This document shows, piece by piece, positions 11,958 to 25,280 of a stretch of DNA of 64,000 nt. The position numbers were made by a program, and so were the translations under genes. Each line of letters opens with the position of its first letter. The stretch's first letter is position 1. A model generated the notes under the pieces. It ran no database searches, was not told the origin of the DNA, and saw only the letters and a program-made list of their open reading frames with translations. Source of the DNA: Marisa cornuarietis. Taxonomy: Eukaryota > Mollusca > Gastropoda > Architaenioglossa > Ampullariidae. Where the stretch lies: positions 434,001 to 498,000 of the forward strand of contig SMMW01000624.1 of NCBI GenBank assembly GCA_004794655.1, given 5' to 3'.

Positions 11958-13420
11958 CTACAATATTAGACAGTAAGCTTGTAAGTGACATGACAGCACT
12001 GTAACAGACTACAGTATTAGACAGTAAGCTTGTAAGTGACATGACAGCACTGTAACAGACTACAGTATTAGACAGTAAGCTTGTAAGTGACATGACAGCA
12101 CTGTAACAGACTACAGTATTAGACAGTAAGCTTGTAAGTGACATGACAGCACTGTAACAGACTACAATATTAGACAGTAAGCTTGTAAGTGACAAGACAG
12201 CAATGTAACAGACTACAATATTAGACAGTAAGCTTGTAAGTGACAAGACAGCACTGTAACAGACTACAATATTAGACAGAAAGCTTGTAAGTGACAAGAC
12301 AGCACTGTAACAGACTACAATATTAGTAAGCTTGTAAGTGACAAGACAGCACTGTAACAGACTACAATATTAGTAAGCTTGTCAGTGACAAGACAGCACT
12401 GTAACAGACTACAATATTAGACAGTGAGCTTGTAAGTGACATGACAGCACTGTAACAGACTACAATATTAGTAAGCTTGTAAGTGACAAGACAGCACTGT
12501 AACAGACTACAATATTAGACAGTGAGCTTGTAAGTGACATGACAGCACTGTAACAAACTACAATATTAGACAGAAAGCTTGTAAGTGACAAGACAGCACT
12601 GTAACAGACTACAATATTAGTAAGCTTGTCAGTGACAAGACAGCACTGTAACATCCTACAATATTAGACAGTGAGCTTGTAAGTGACATGACAGCACTGT
12701 AACAGACTACAATATTAGACAGTGAGCTTGTAAGTGACATGACAGCACTGTAACAGACTACACTGTAACAAACTACAATATTAGACAGAAAGCTTGTAAG
12801 TGACAAGACAGCACTGTAACAGACTACAATATTAGTAAGCTTGTCAGTGACAAGACAGCACTGTAACAGACTACAATATTAGACAGTGAGCAGTGAGCTT
12901 GTAAGTGACATGACAGCACTGTAACAGACTACAATATTAGTAAGCTTGTAAGTGACAAGACAGCACTGTAACAGACTACAATATTAGACAGTGAGCTTGT
13001 AAGTGACAAGACAGCACTGTAACAGACTACAATATTAGTAAGCTTGTAAGTGACAAGACAGCACTGTAACAGACTACAATATTAGACAGTGAGCTTGTAA
13101 GTGACAAGACAGCACTGTAACAGACTACAATATTAGTAAGCTTGTAAGTGACAAGACAGCACTGTAACAGACTACAATATTAGTAAGCTTGTAAGTTACA
13201 TGACAGCCCTGTAACATCCTACAATATTAGACAGTAAGCTTGTCAGTGACAAGACAGCACTGTAACATCCTACAATATTAGACAGTGAGCTTGTAAGTGA
13301 CATGACAGCCCAGTAACATCCTACAATATTAGACAGTGAGCTTGTAAGTGACATGACAGCCCAGTAACATCCTACAATATTAGACAGTGAGCTTGTAAAT
13401 GACATGACAGCTTTGTAACA
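11958..13420. repeat. 51/47-bp minisatellite with higher-order structure
   Basis: About 29 tandem units. The long unit is 51 bp (ACAATATTAGACAGTAAGCT, then TGTAAGTGACATGACAGC and ACTGTAACAGACT). The short unit is 47 bp and lacks the ACAG of TTAGACAGTAAG. The first seven units are all 51 bp. From about 12315 long and short units are interspersed in dimers and trimers, and linked variants (GTGAGC with ACATG, AAAGC with ACAAG, TTGTCAG with the 47-bp form) recur in the same order. One unit carries a partial duplication (CAGTGAGCAGTGAGC, about 12890). The last units have CCAGTAACATCCT ends. Fifty-one is a multiple of three, so the reverse strand stays open for up to 114 codons (VCYSAVMSLTSLLSNIV repeats). 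This frame is judged an artefact. Confidence 0.95.
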
Positions 13421-16400
13421 AAGGTCAGCCTGCAAAACCCTCAGACATAAAGGCATAACAAAATGTGTTCTATACACCCATGTAGAGAAAATAAATGGAG
13501 GCTGGTAACGAAACTCGATAAAAATCGATAAAGGACATGATCGCAGTTAATAAGGGAGCTAATAATAACTCAAGGGAGGATAGACACGAGAGGGTCTTGA
13601 TTTGCTTCCCTTTATAGATTTACTATTCCCAACATCAATTTAATTTCTAAGTGTTGTACTACGTACACGCAGGTATGGTATATACTGACCTGTTCCTAAT
13701 TAAGTTTACAACTCGAAATGTCTACTGTCAGTGGAACAATGCGTCAACCTTTTTTTTTTTTGCTTGAAGCAGCTGTCGAGCTTAAGATAGCTAAAGGTGC
13801 CATTAAAATAGATACATATAGATGGAGTTCTCAAGTCGGTGGCAGGATAGACACGAACTGCCTATCTTGTTATCTAGCTTCCATTCAAAAGCTTTTTAGA
13901 TGTTAATCAGATCACTTGTCACCCTCACATTATCCATATTTATTAGCCTCTTTTTCGCCTTTGGACCCACGCAAGCACGTGATGTTCAAAGGCCTTCCCA
14001 AATACAATGAAATTTCATTTAGATCCCGCTAACAACATTTTCTTCTTCTCGTAGATATTTTAGACAGGGGATCCTAGTTTGACTAACGAGCTAATAAATT
14101 CTAATTTTATAAGTTACTGAGATTTTTTTTCTTTTAATCTTTTATCGCTGTGTAGGGTTTTAGCCATGTAGGGCTTCACCACGTGGCCATGCGTTGACTG
14201 GTCGGCCAGCAAAAGGAAGGGTGAGCCCTCCTATGGGAGAGTGTAGGTGAACACAGAGGACACACGTGGCTCCCTCATATTTACGCCTACACTTGAGAGA
14301 CAGAGATGTAGCGACGACAGTCACGAGGAGGGCTGAGAGGTACACTGCAGGGAGGACTTCAGCTTCTTAAAGTAAACATAGTTTGTAAGAGCATGGTTTC
14401 AGATTAAAGATAAGCAGAAGAAGTTTGTGTTTCATTTTTGCAGATGAATTAATGAAGCTGCGTTGTGGGTTATAAATTATGATCTTGTACTATCTGCTGC
14501 TATCTTGTCCTTATCTATCCTCTCTATCTTATGTAAAACGGACACGACTCCCAGCACATTGGGTACAAGGAGCGACCGTTTATGCTGGGTAGCGAGGTAC
14601 CCAGTTGCACTCTTATTCTCTCTGTCTTTCTTTCTTTCCTTCTTAATCTGTAGCGGAGGTCCGTCCTCCGGGTATGACAGGTCGAGAGGTCCCCAGATAT
14701 TTTGCGGGTGGATGTCTTGGGGACCAGGCGTGGTGCCGTTGGAGCGTTCGCCACCCCGTTACACTTTTATGGTGTGTTATATGCCTGACAACTTATTTAC
14801 TTTAATGAGACTATTTTTATTTATTAGACTGTTCCCGTCGGTTGTTTCCATTCTTCTTCTAATATTTTACTTCCTCAACATTCTTCTTATTGAATATCAC
14901 AGTGTCTGTCTTGAAGTCACACTCTAAGAGGTTTCTTTACAAAATCGGTTAAAAGATCTCTCGTGTCTGTGTGTGTGTGTTTTTTTTCTCCAGCAATGAC
15001 TTCCTTCAAATTTAACATCAGCGATGTCAGGTGATGGACGAGCTGTCGTACTGCAAGCTTCGTGCGGAGGTTGCTGCTAGTCAACCGCTTCTTCGCTGCG
15101 TTTGGTCCTTCGCTTTATCGCCACCTTCGTCAGCTTCGCAACACCTGCTCTTCCGGTTATTAATGCTTCTCCCCTTATTTCTCCGTTGGTGCCGATGTTT
15201 TAAAGTCACTTCGCTGTCTGCTGTTGGATTGGATTACACTTTACATCTGTCTTGCTTGGAAAATCCACAGAGAGAGAGGGAGGGGGTTGGAGAAGAGGAG
15301 TATGAGAGAGACAAAAATGACAAAAAGAAAGAAAAAAGAGTAAGTGTATGAATAACAGAAGGAGGGGGAAGACAGTAAGACAGATTAACATTCTAGGTAC
15401 CACTACAGTTAACAACGAAAAATAATTATGACAGCTGCATCCTGCAACCTCCCTAATATCTCAATGTACTTTTGTTTTTGAATAAGAAACTCCGCAATGC
15501 ACCACGTTAGAAAATGAGATGAAATAACAATTGGGTATGTCTAAAAAAGAATAAAAATAATGCACGCTTGGGATTTTTCTTATTTTTCTTCTTTTTTCTC
15601 CAGAGACTTGCAGATTCCTTGAGGTTATGTCGAGGGGGGGGGGAGGGGGAGTAAACTTGTCACGTGGTTCAGTCCTGAAGTGTTATTCTAGCTATGGTCT
15701 AGCCGGTGGAGAAGAAAATACAATATTAATAATGACATGAAGGCAGGAGGCATATCGATTTTTCCATTAGCAGACAGCTTCAGAGGTAGGAAAGCAAAGA
15801 AGATTTATTTCATGAACTGATCGAGTTTTTGAACTCCCTTCCGGTTGTTGTTACATTTTTACGATACAGTGTCAGATGCTGTACTTCTTAGCTGACCTTT
15901 GCTACACTCGTTTCTTTTGTGGTCGATGTTTTCTAGTATAATCTAATAAAATAATGAAGCCTATTTTATAACAAAAATAATATATAATGGAGACAATATC
16001 TAAGCAGGCAAATATTTTAAAAGAATTATAAACTTGCATGCTATTAAACACCCATGTCTGCACACACTAGTATACTGAAAGCAACAAACATTTAATGACA
16101 AGTATTCATAAATCAAGCATTATAGTATGCATATATAAAGCTGAAACCCACAAAAAGGTAGTGTTGCACATAAATGAAATAAAAACAGTACATGCAATCA
16201 AAAGATGGAGAAGTTAACTGTGGTTTGAAAGGATCTACTATTCAGTTATTTTACAAACTATACGTGGGAAGCAAATTTACTGCTAACAACCGCCAAACAC
16301 GATTGTATGCATGCACAAGCCAACAGTACCGTCTAAGTAGTATTGATGAGACTGCAGTCAAGCAGAAAAGCCGACTACTCTTCTTGACTCTGAAAAACGA

Positions 16401-18047
16401 GAGCGAGTTGAAAGGTCGTTAGGTCACTTCCGCTGATGAAAAACTTCTGGGTGATGGAGTCTGAAAGAAGGCACAGTAAAAATCATATAATCAAACAGGA
16501 TTATAAGGACTTGCGTGTTTTATATTGCATTTTTGTTTATTACACTTTCTAATAATAGCTTCTTTCTGAAAAAAATGTGCCTACGAGATATAATTAGTGA
16601 GGAATGGAAAAACAAACGAAAATGAACGAAGAAACGCTTCTTTTTCTTCTTCTGACATTTGATTCACTGGAACAAGCAATAAAAACAATAATGGGAAACT
16701 GCTACTGATATGATGAGTTTCCAGATAAGAATTGTTTATCGCCGATATGTTCTGAAAATTTCACGACAATCATAGTTTTAAGTACGTGGTTAAATGCCAG
16801 ACTGTATTAAAGTAATCGAATTTGCTGACATACAAACGTGGAACATTTTTTGAATCAAAGGAATGGTCATTAAGACAGGATCAGAGACAGATAGACAAAC
16901 AGACAGACAGAAAGGCAGACAGAGACGAGTGGGGGAAAAAAGAGAGATTTAAGCATTTTCCCAAGTACCTCCCACTGAATCAGGGGCATACTTGTATAGT
17001 CACTTATCTCTCCTGGTCCAATATTAAAATATTACATAAACGATTACTTAACCTTGTCCACCTTCGATAATTTATAGGCTTTTTTAATAAACAGGAACAT
17101 GATAATGTACTAGAACTGTTTTAATAAAGCAGAATAAATAGTAATTTATTCGGTTTAATTTTTTTAAACTAAATGGTCATGGTCACATAATTTAACATAA
17201 TTAAAATTAAATAAATAAATTTAAAAACAAAATTATTTGTCTGAGATCAGTCTTATAGCAAGTGAGAGGTCTGTCCTAGAGATGGGTTTTCCTGTTGCAG
17301 CCTTATGGTCAAGTAGCAGTTAAACAGGCTGACAACCTCATAAGACAGTAGATATCTGCACGAGATGCAGTCTGTAGGTAGCAAGAAGCCAGATAATCAA
17401 AAGCAGCATACATCAGTCTGGGAGTTCGCTTGCCCATTAGACAGGTAATCAGACGCACAAATAACGCTGGCAACATAACTGTTCACACTGCCAGTGCTCT
17501 CCCCTATAACTGACGAACGGTTTGCCCTATGATTTATCGCCCTTGGCTGCATGATCGAAACGTCTGAGTCGTCAGATAGTCCGAAGAGAAGAAGGAATGA
17601 AATGAGTGTTGTAAACCTTTCTGTGTCATACAACTGCCGCGGCCATTTTCTGAATTTTTAAATTTCATTTTATAATAGAAACTATAATTTTTAGTCGACA
17701 CTTTTAGAAAAAAATAGCTTAAATACAAAAATATAGTTCCATGAATATGAAGAAGAGTGGCATGAATATTAAGAATATTGACATGAGTATCGATATTCCG
17801 TGGGCTCCTGACCTGACTACTTATTTAGCCGTATCATCGTCTCTTGCTTCGTTGTACTGTAATGAAACTAGAGACATTATGCATTTGTGCTCAAACGGCA
17901 TCATAGAAGAGAGGGTGACATGTTCCAGGTGTCTCTAACTCCCTCCCCCGAAAAAAATTGTCATAAACAGGGGTAAACAACCGTTATTCTTTTTCGACAG
18001 CTTGTAAGCGATACAGAGGCGGTAGCCTCCCCTGGATGCAACAAAAA
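13421..18047. other. unique AT-rich DNA, no gene found
   Basis: No LINE hallmarks, no RNA gene and no exon with credible splice sites was seen. The longest open stretch (14463-14927) starts at a non-ATG codon and shows no codon bias or domain. A GC-richer patch lies at about 14540-14770. Confidence 0.5.
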
Positions 18048-18448
18048 ATGTGTTTTGGCGGTGTGTGGATGAAGATGATGGAGACTACACTGAAAGACAC
18101 TCAGAATGCAGAGAACACAGAACTGACTTACAGCAGCACAAACATCGATTTTCTAATTATGCGGATGTCGAACTCAATCTCACGGTAACAATGGCGGGCA
18201 TTCAGCGAATGACAGCTCGCGCAAAGAACAAACTAAGCTGCCCTCAACAGCTCAAGTGCCAGTCACAGAATAAAAACAACAGGAAGACGATAGTCAAAAT
18301 CAACACACAGGACAAAGAGGGAGAGAGAGCTGAACAGTTTGAGCCTGGCTGTCTTAGAAACTGTCTTGTCCACGAAGCTAACAGCTACTACACCATGAGC
18401 GGAACAACTGGTTGCCATGGCTGTGGCTGGTTGCATGTAATATCTTAA
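18048..18448 (+). other. open frames of doubtful coding value
   Basis: A frame from GTG 18050 is open for 132 codons. An overlapping one from ATG 18048 gives 46 codons. The longer product is hydrophilic and Cys-poor until a CHGCGW-like end. Neither has a recognisable domain, strong codon bias or obvious splice sites. A YY1-like AACAATGGCGGGC lies at about 18188. The region could hold an exon, but chance is the simpler explanation. Confidence 0.15.
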
Positions 18449-18916
18449 GTCGGACTTGAGCTTAAATCTAAGGGCTTGTTTTTAAGTTAAAATTTCAAAA
18501 ATTACAGCTCGATGGCGTGGATACGAGAAAATGTCTTCTATGTCAAAAGTCTCAGTTCGACTTACGTGCTACTCACCCCTGTGGACACTTCTACACTTAA
18601 ACACAAGAGACAATGAACACTCCCATCCTTGAGTAAATTTTGTTAGAATGCTTGCACTCGCATTAGTCTGCATCTACATGACACAAACACACACGATTCT
18701 GGCGAGAGGGAGATGAGAGGGAAGATTAGGGAGGAAACGTGAGAGGGAAAGGAAAGGAATAGAATAGGGGGGAAATGATTCCCCAGCAGCAGAGCCAACT
18801 AATGAAAAGGAAGATGGCGAGAAGTAATTCGACTATAGGTTGTTAGTGACTGCGTCAAACAGATTACTTGACAATAACCAATCCTCGTAGTTTCTCTCCT
18901 TTTTTCTTTTCTTGTC
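18449..18916. other. unique DNA
   Basis: Purine-rich at 18700-18780; nothing else was recognised. Confidence 0.5.
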
Positions 18917-18918
18917 TT

Positions 18919-18980
<62 letters not shown>

Positions 18981-18981
18981 A
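18917..18981. repeat. (TCTG)n microsatellite, about 16 units
   Basis: A perfect CTGT tract. Frames through it read SVCL forward or TDRQ in reverse. Confidence 0.97.
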
Positions 18982-21900
18982 CTGGTGTCGCCCGAGAGTC
19001 GGTTCTTCTTCTGAAATACCACCTAGACAGGGTTTTGACTGGACTGGGGTTGTCTATGTATTCAGTTGTACTTTGTCTCAATATCTGGTTTCTGTATATT
19101 GCACGGCGCTTATCGAGCTAAAGCCGAAGTTATAAAGCAGGTGTACGGTTATTTCAAGGCTAACCATGGACTAGAGATGTTGTGGTGCTCATAAGAGCTG
19201 TTTTGTATATCATTGTTACGAAAGCCTGCTTGACTATTAAGAATCCTGCATACGAAGGCTAGTCAATATTTTAAATCATATTTATATGTAATCTGCAGTA
19301 TGTGACTGCAGATATCCCTGAAAACATTATTTCCCTGCAGCCAACTCTCCTTGCAGTGTTTAGTTGGTTGTTTCCTGGAGGTAAATTAGAATTTTCCAAG
19401 TCTAGTCACGGCCTTTCAAAAAATGGCGAGTCAGAGATCACAAGCTTCACGTCAGCCCTCGGCGTAAAAACTACTGAAACTTGATGTTTATGCAACACCT
19501 ACCTGTGTGTTTATTTTCCTCATGGATCATCCCACATGTATTTTTGACATATAAACTAGATTATTGGCAAGATTTGTGGGACATGCCCCCGGTGTGGAAG
19601 TCTACTTCACGACAACTTATTTTTATTTCATTTTCTTATCTTGCCAGTTGCATAACACGTTTCTAAACCTTAAAACTGTTCTAAAGAAGCAAAATCTCTA
19701 CTTAGCCATTTTGATGCATTGCAGAAAAACATACAAAAAATTGTACAGACAGGACGGAAAGTCATACTTAAGCAACTTTATCTTACTTAAAGCAGTTTTA
19801 GTTTTGAACATTCTAAAATTGTGCTGTGCACTTTAAACTAATGATCTAAAAATAGTTAAGGCCTAAACGTTTTTAAAATTAGAAATGTGTTGTGCAACTG
19901 GCCCCAGAACACCTGTGAAAAAAGCAAGCTTGAAGGTAATTCAGCAAAGAAAATTGGAAACCTACTAATATTTATGTAGAGAATAATCCGTGCCGAAGTG
20001 ACACGATTGTGAAAATTCACAAATGTACCATTCATGTTTAAACTTGCGAATTCCTAGACTATTTTACTAGAGCAGTTTCATACAGATGAAAAAAACACAG
20101 TTTGTTGTTCTTCAACAGTCAAATCAACCGTGTTCTGAACAAGTCCACTCAATAAACAATTTAAACTTGTTTGTGTCTTCTATACCATCCACGACCACTC
20201 ACTGCGTACTGTATAGACAATCACTAGGTAGGCCACATGACCACTTACATTGTTTTTAATGACAGAGACCACTCATTATACACCTCACTAGGAGCATTAT
20301 GTACCGCACTAACACTCCATGTACCGCACATGTCATTGGCTATTTTCTGCAATCCATCATTCACTATGTTCGCAGCAAACATTCAAAACAAACAGAACTT
20401 ACAAAACTTGTTTTTCTTTAATTTTTTTTATATGATTAGAAATTATTATCAACAGCAGTCCAATGGAACTATGCAGGAACTAGACTCACTTCAAAGATTT
20501 CAGAAAATTTTGCATAAATGATTTTTGTCTCAAAATCTTTTGCGGGCAAAACTAATATTTGCATGTCTAATGGGATCCAGTATCAGATAAAAATCTCTTT
20601 GATATTTATTTTTCTTTGTCTTTCCTAAGTTGAGTTTTATGTCTTCAGAAGTGGTGTGAATGGAAACGAAAAAAAAAAACCCGATTTAATAGAATGTTTC
20701 TCAATTTGTTTTGCAAGCCTGTTTCTCTCTGTGCTCTCCAAAAGTACTCGGAAATGTTTAAGAAGCTCTTATTTAAAATCAAGTGGATAAACCTATGAAC
20801 CCAATTCCACACCAAGCAATTCTCCAAAACATTTATTCATTTTGTGTTGATTTACTTCAGCAAACCTTATTTAGTCAACTAGAGAGTACACTTTGTATTG
20901 TTTCAAAATTCTTGTTTCTCTTCCAAATATAACGATTCTGATATAAATAGTAGTGTAGAAATTAATAGCACCTGTTTATTACATTTTCAAATCAACAGTA
21001 GTAATAAGCAAAGACAAAACATATTTTGGTTTTATTTGTATGTGTTCAAAAATCATTTCTTTGTACTTGAGAACTGGCTTTAATGTTAGATGTATGTCTG
21101 TTCTTAAGTTTTACTTTTTCTATTCATTTTGCTTTCTCTCTCTCTCTCTCTTTCCTCTCTCGGACACACATAATGCGAGCACACAGACGCACGCACACAC
21201 ACAAACATATATATATATATATACATTCACATATACACACATGTGCGCGCAGTCATTTGGCTGTAAATAAAAAGACTGAGATTGATTGTAGAGAAAATAG
21301 AAACCTCGGCAGCTATGCCTGGTTATGTATGTTGTAACATTCACGATGGCCGGCCACCAAGAAATGTTGGCACAAAACAGGCTCATTATCAAGAGAAAAT
21401 AACGGTCATACCTCACATTCTCCCGCGGTACATAATCTAGTCTGTGTGCACTGGATTAGTGGCAAGACCCATCTAGACCTTTCCTTACCAAGCCTACTCT
21501 ACATAAATTATTGTCTTGTTTTCGTGAATTCAATGTAAAAATGTTGTGTCCGAAAAAAAATCAGCTTGGAAATAACACGGAAAATCCCGATAAGCTCATT
21601 GTAGATCGAAAATGTCTTTAACTAGAAAGAAGGAGAATAAAAGAGAGAAAACTAAAAATGGAGGATGAGAAAGGAAAGAGAAAGACAAACATGAGGGAAT
21701 GAAAGACTCAGACTCTATCTGCTTTGAATCTTTTAATCATTTTCTACCACCGTTGACTTATAAAGACGCCTATCCACAAGCAGCCAGTTAAAAAGGAGAA
21801 GACTTTTGAAATCTCTTTCGTATAGACATCCAGCCAGACGGACAGGCAGACAGAACGATGGACATAAAAACAGATCGGCAGACAAAAGGCTGTTTCTTGC

Positions 21901-22495
21901 TGAAGTTTAAGAGCTCTGCCATTTTGCAGACCAATGCTCCCCATTAAAGCTACGGAAAGCCTGTTTGGGAGATAATGCGGGGGAAGAATTTTTCATTCGC
22001 CGATACAGCGACAGACCTTAACACAGCTTCTGCTTTGTCTCGAGTGCTCTTTCTTGGATCCATCACTCCCCGTCCCTCGGCACTCCGGCCAGCAATTTGA
22101 GATCCATCTGGCGAGATACTGCTGTCTGGGAGGTTCTGAATTTTTTAGTCCCAGAAGACTCAGACTTATAATTTGTTTTACCTAAAAAAAATCTTCCTGA
22201 CATAGCTACTTCTGGCGAGACCCAATTACGGCGCTCAAGTGTCGCTATCTGCCTTCATCAACGCGCTGCCTCGCGAGACCCACTTGGCATGCAAAGGTAC
22301 TAAACCGGATTGTCTCGGAGGCCTGGAGACCAGGGTATGGGACTTATTTTCCCATATTTGCACGTCTGCCTCTGTCCAGGAAGAAAAGAAGGACCTGCTG
22401 GCAGTATTTCATTCACAGCCACCCCGCACGTAATCAGCCGTTTGCAAGCCAATCATGTCACACCACGTGGCGGCCTTCAGCGCTAATTAATGGCG
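18982..22495. other. AT-rich unique DNA, no gene found
   Basis: Contains (TC)n at 21136-21152 and a CA/TA compound at 21190-21245. No retroelement hallmark or exon was recognised, although parts (for example 19840-19910) could be old interspersed repeats. Confidence 0.45.
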
Positions 22496-22541
22496 CTAAG
22501 ATGGCGAAGCTGGAATAAGGATGACAGTAGAGGGCGCCACA
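22496..22541 (+). promoter_or_regulatory. YY1-like site plus CTCF-like motif
   Basis: AAGATGGCGAAG (22498-22509) resembles a YY1 site. ACAGTAGAGGGCGCCAC (22524-22540) is close to the bilaterian CTCF core (CC..YAGRKGGCGC). Both are motif matches by eye with no functional evidence. Confidence 0.3.
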
Positions 22542-22783
22542 GACACGGGCACAGATTAGGGCAGACAAAGAAACAGATGGAGACGCAGGCGAGGAGGGCG
22601 GCAGACAGGTGTGCACACAACCAGAGAGACAGGAAAATGAATACAAAGGGAAGGAAGGCAGAATTAAAAAAGAATAATCGGTAGAAAAAAATTCGGTGAA
22701 GTTATCCGCTCATAAACCTACAAATACTGCAGAACGTGAATAAGAAAAACTCAAATGACACAGAGAACCAACTACCAAATACC

Positions 22784-23022
22784 CACATCCACACAGACAA
22801 ACACGTAATCATATCCACATCCACACAAACAAGTTATCATATCCACGTGGACACAGACAGGTTATCGTATCCACATCCACACAGACAAACACGTTATCAT
22901 ATCTACATTTACACAAACACTTTATCATATCAACATCCACACAGACAGGTTATCATATCCACATTCACACAGACAAACACATTATCGTATAGACATTCAC
23001 ACAGACAAACACGTTATCAAGA
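22784..23022. repeat. degenerate tandem repeat of about 32 bp (ATCCACACAGACAAACACG unit)
   Basis: About eight diverged units of the form CATCCACACAGACAAACACG plus TTATCATATC, with some shortened to about 27 bp. Older and more diverged than the other minisatellites here. Confidence 0.85.
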
Positions 23023-24247
23023 AATTCAATGATATAGACAGCCCAGATAAATATTATTTTAATATTTACTTAGGCACGAATAAAAAATAAACAATCTAAA
23101 TGATGGAGAAAAATAAAACAGAAGAAAAAAAGAAAGGAATAAATGTTCCATAGGATTATGCAAATAGCTTCAGAAAAAAAATTAAGGTATGGTTCTGTCT
23201 CTGACATTTTTACCCTCCTCACTGTCTAATGGAATTTGAATGTTGTTTTAAGGAATTTATTTTGGGGTCTTCTCTTTATTTGTTCCCGCTCTGAGAGTGA
23301 CACCCAGCATCGCTTTGAGACTGCTCAAAATGCAACATCAACAAACCCAGGCGAGATGGTGGCTACAGGAGCGAGGAAAGGCCGAGGAGGGTTGAAAGAG
23401 AACTGTTGAGAGAGCATCGATTGTTTGTCGGAGGTATTTAAAGTCGCGAGAGATTGATTCGCATCTCTAAGGTAGGTAATTATCTTGCCATGAATCTTGT
23501 CAGACCGTTTCGGGGGCTTACATTAATTCGCTTATCTGTGCTTGCATCAAAGTCGATGGAATCAATTGTTCGGTCCGGAATTGTTTCATCCACTTCGTCC
23601 ACACCTCCATTCTTGTCCTTTGCAAATCCCCCGCTCCTGTCTGTACAAGTGGCTCTTTCTTTGTCCCAACCTGTTCGTCTCCTCTTTCATCTCTGTCTCA
23701 CAATCACTCACTCGATCACACGTGTGGCTCTGTGCGTGGGTGCGTGCATGCTAGAGAGGTTTTTACTGTAACCTGTGTGTCTTTCTGTGTCTGACCTTTT
23801 CTCCCAGGCAATAATTGTTGGAAGTCGTTTACAAGATCACTAAGTTAGTCACAGTTAACACTCTTAGGTTCAGTGCTTCTAATTGAGTATCTAGAACTCG
23901 CAGCCGCAGGAAAGGTCAATGATCGAAGCCAATTAGGATGTGGGTAAGCTCAAATACCAAATCAGTCCTGGTAAGTACCCAGCAATCAAGAGAGTAGGAT
24001 TGTTTGTAAACTAATCTTCGATAACGACCAGTGAGATTGGGGAGTCATTTAGTAAATATTTCTGTCGCAGTTTATGATACCAGGACAGAAATCGACGGGT
24101 TTGTAGCTAAAATCGACAGGATGGAGCAGGGATGACTAATACCATCTACCAGCCTACAGCTGAAACGGTTTGTGAGCCTACGACTACAGACATTGAGGAA
24201 GACGAAAGCAACAGTCGACCAGCCCGCTACAACTATCACCCGACCAG
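23023..24247. other. unique DNA
   Basis: No feature was recognised apart from a TCGCGAGAGATT string at about 23443. Confidence 0.5.
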
Positions 24248-24605
24248 CTTCAAGTTGCAATGACAATGACAATGAAAATGACAATGAAAATGAAAATGAC
24301 AATGACAATGACAATTCTTTATTAACGAGAGATAAATAAGCGAGAAAGTGCTTTTTTCATTCAGCTCTCGCCCCGTTCAGGGAAATAATAAACAAATAAT
24401 TAAAAGAGTACAAGAATAATTGGTAGTTATCATAGGATAAAAAATCAAATAAGAGTGGAAGGTAAATATGTACAAGGTGATTGTTAAGATAAAACCAAAA
24501 AAAAACAAAACAAAATATAAGCAGATACAGAGTCCTCCAGATCACTGCAACTACAGCCATCCTACTTCTCCAACAGTTAATACGACTACTACAACAGTCC
24601 ACCAT
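24248..24605 (-). mobile_element. LINE 3' terminus with a (TCATTG)n tail
   Basis: On the reverse strand the sequence runs GAGCTGAATG ... AAAGCACTTTCTCG ... TCTCTCGTTAATAAAGAATT and ends in (GTCATT)n with TTTCATT variants (24258-24315). An AATAAA immediately before a short tandem-repeat tail is characteristic of CR1/L2/RTE-type LINE 3' ends. The upstream 250 bp is AT-rich and UTR-like. No coding part was found. Confidence 0.5.
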
Positions 24606-24854
24606 TCTTCATTTGCTTAACATACCCATCCTTTACAACAAACAACACTCAAATGTTCTACAAACAATTAAATATCCTCTTAAGATAGTCACCTTTTCTA
24701 CTGAAACACTTATCGATCTTACTGCAATAAATTCAGGGCTCGACTAATAAACAATAAATTAATGAGCACTAGCGTGTTTCCCTGTTAATTGACAGCTAAA
24801 TGAATGCGCTGTGAGAAACTACTACACAAAAATCCAAAAATAGCAAAATGCGAG
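24606..24854. other. AT-rich unique DNA
   Basis: Nothing was recognised. Confidence 0.4.
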
Positions 24855-25280
24855 TGAAATGTGCTTTGGGACATTGGTAAAGCAGTCGTATGGTCCTGGT
24901 TCTGGCGGTCACATGTCATGCAGCAGACGACCAGTTCAAATAAAACTCAGCAACTATTGTAGATGGCAGTCAGTCAACATGTAACACATAACAACAATTT
25001 ATACACTTCACCCGGTCCTGTTGACTAGAGCAATGTCTGCCCCTTTGACTAAATAGTCCAACACTCAATTTGTGTAATTACCTACTGTGCTTGACTTGGT
25101 CTTCAATGGTAATCATTACAAACTTGACACCATAACCCGGGTGTCTTGGGCTCAAGCCCTGGACAACAATGCTTTAGTGATATTAATTTTACCTGTGGTA
25201 CCTGTTTAACGGGCTGAATGCCTCTGCCATGATATAAACCTTGCTGCTTTCTGGGCATAAAATACTAATTTCTGAATCCT
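24855..25280 (+). mobile_element. tRNA-derived SINE-like repeat, long type
   Basis: The head reads GGGACATTGGTAAAGCAGTC (A-box-like: TGGTAAAGCAG) and, about 55 bp on, GACGACCAGTTCAAATAAAA (B-box-like GTTCAAAT). A long body of about 300 bp follows and ends TATAAACCTTGCTGCTTTCT then GGGCATAAAATACTAATTT. This resembles the GGGCGTAAAACACC-type 3' ends common in molluscan interspersed repeats. The second B box-like string (GGCTCAAGCCC, about 25150) could mean a composite element. No target-site duplication was identified. Confidence 0.45.

Noticed and set aside
14463..14927. 154-codon open frame
   Set aside because: Non-ATG start, no codon bias, no splice sites and no recognisable domain.
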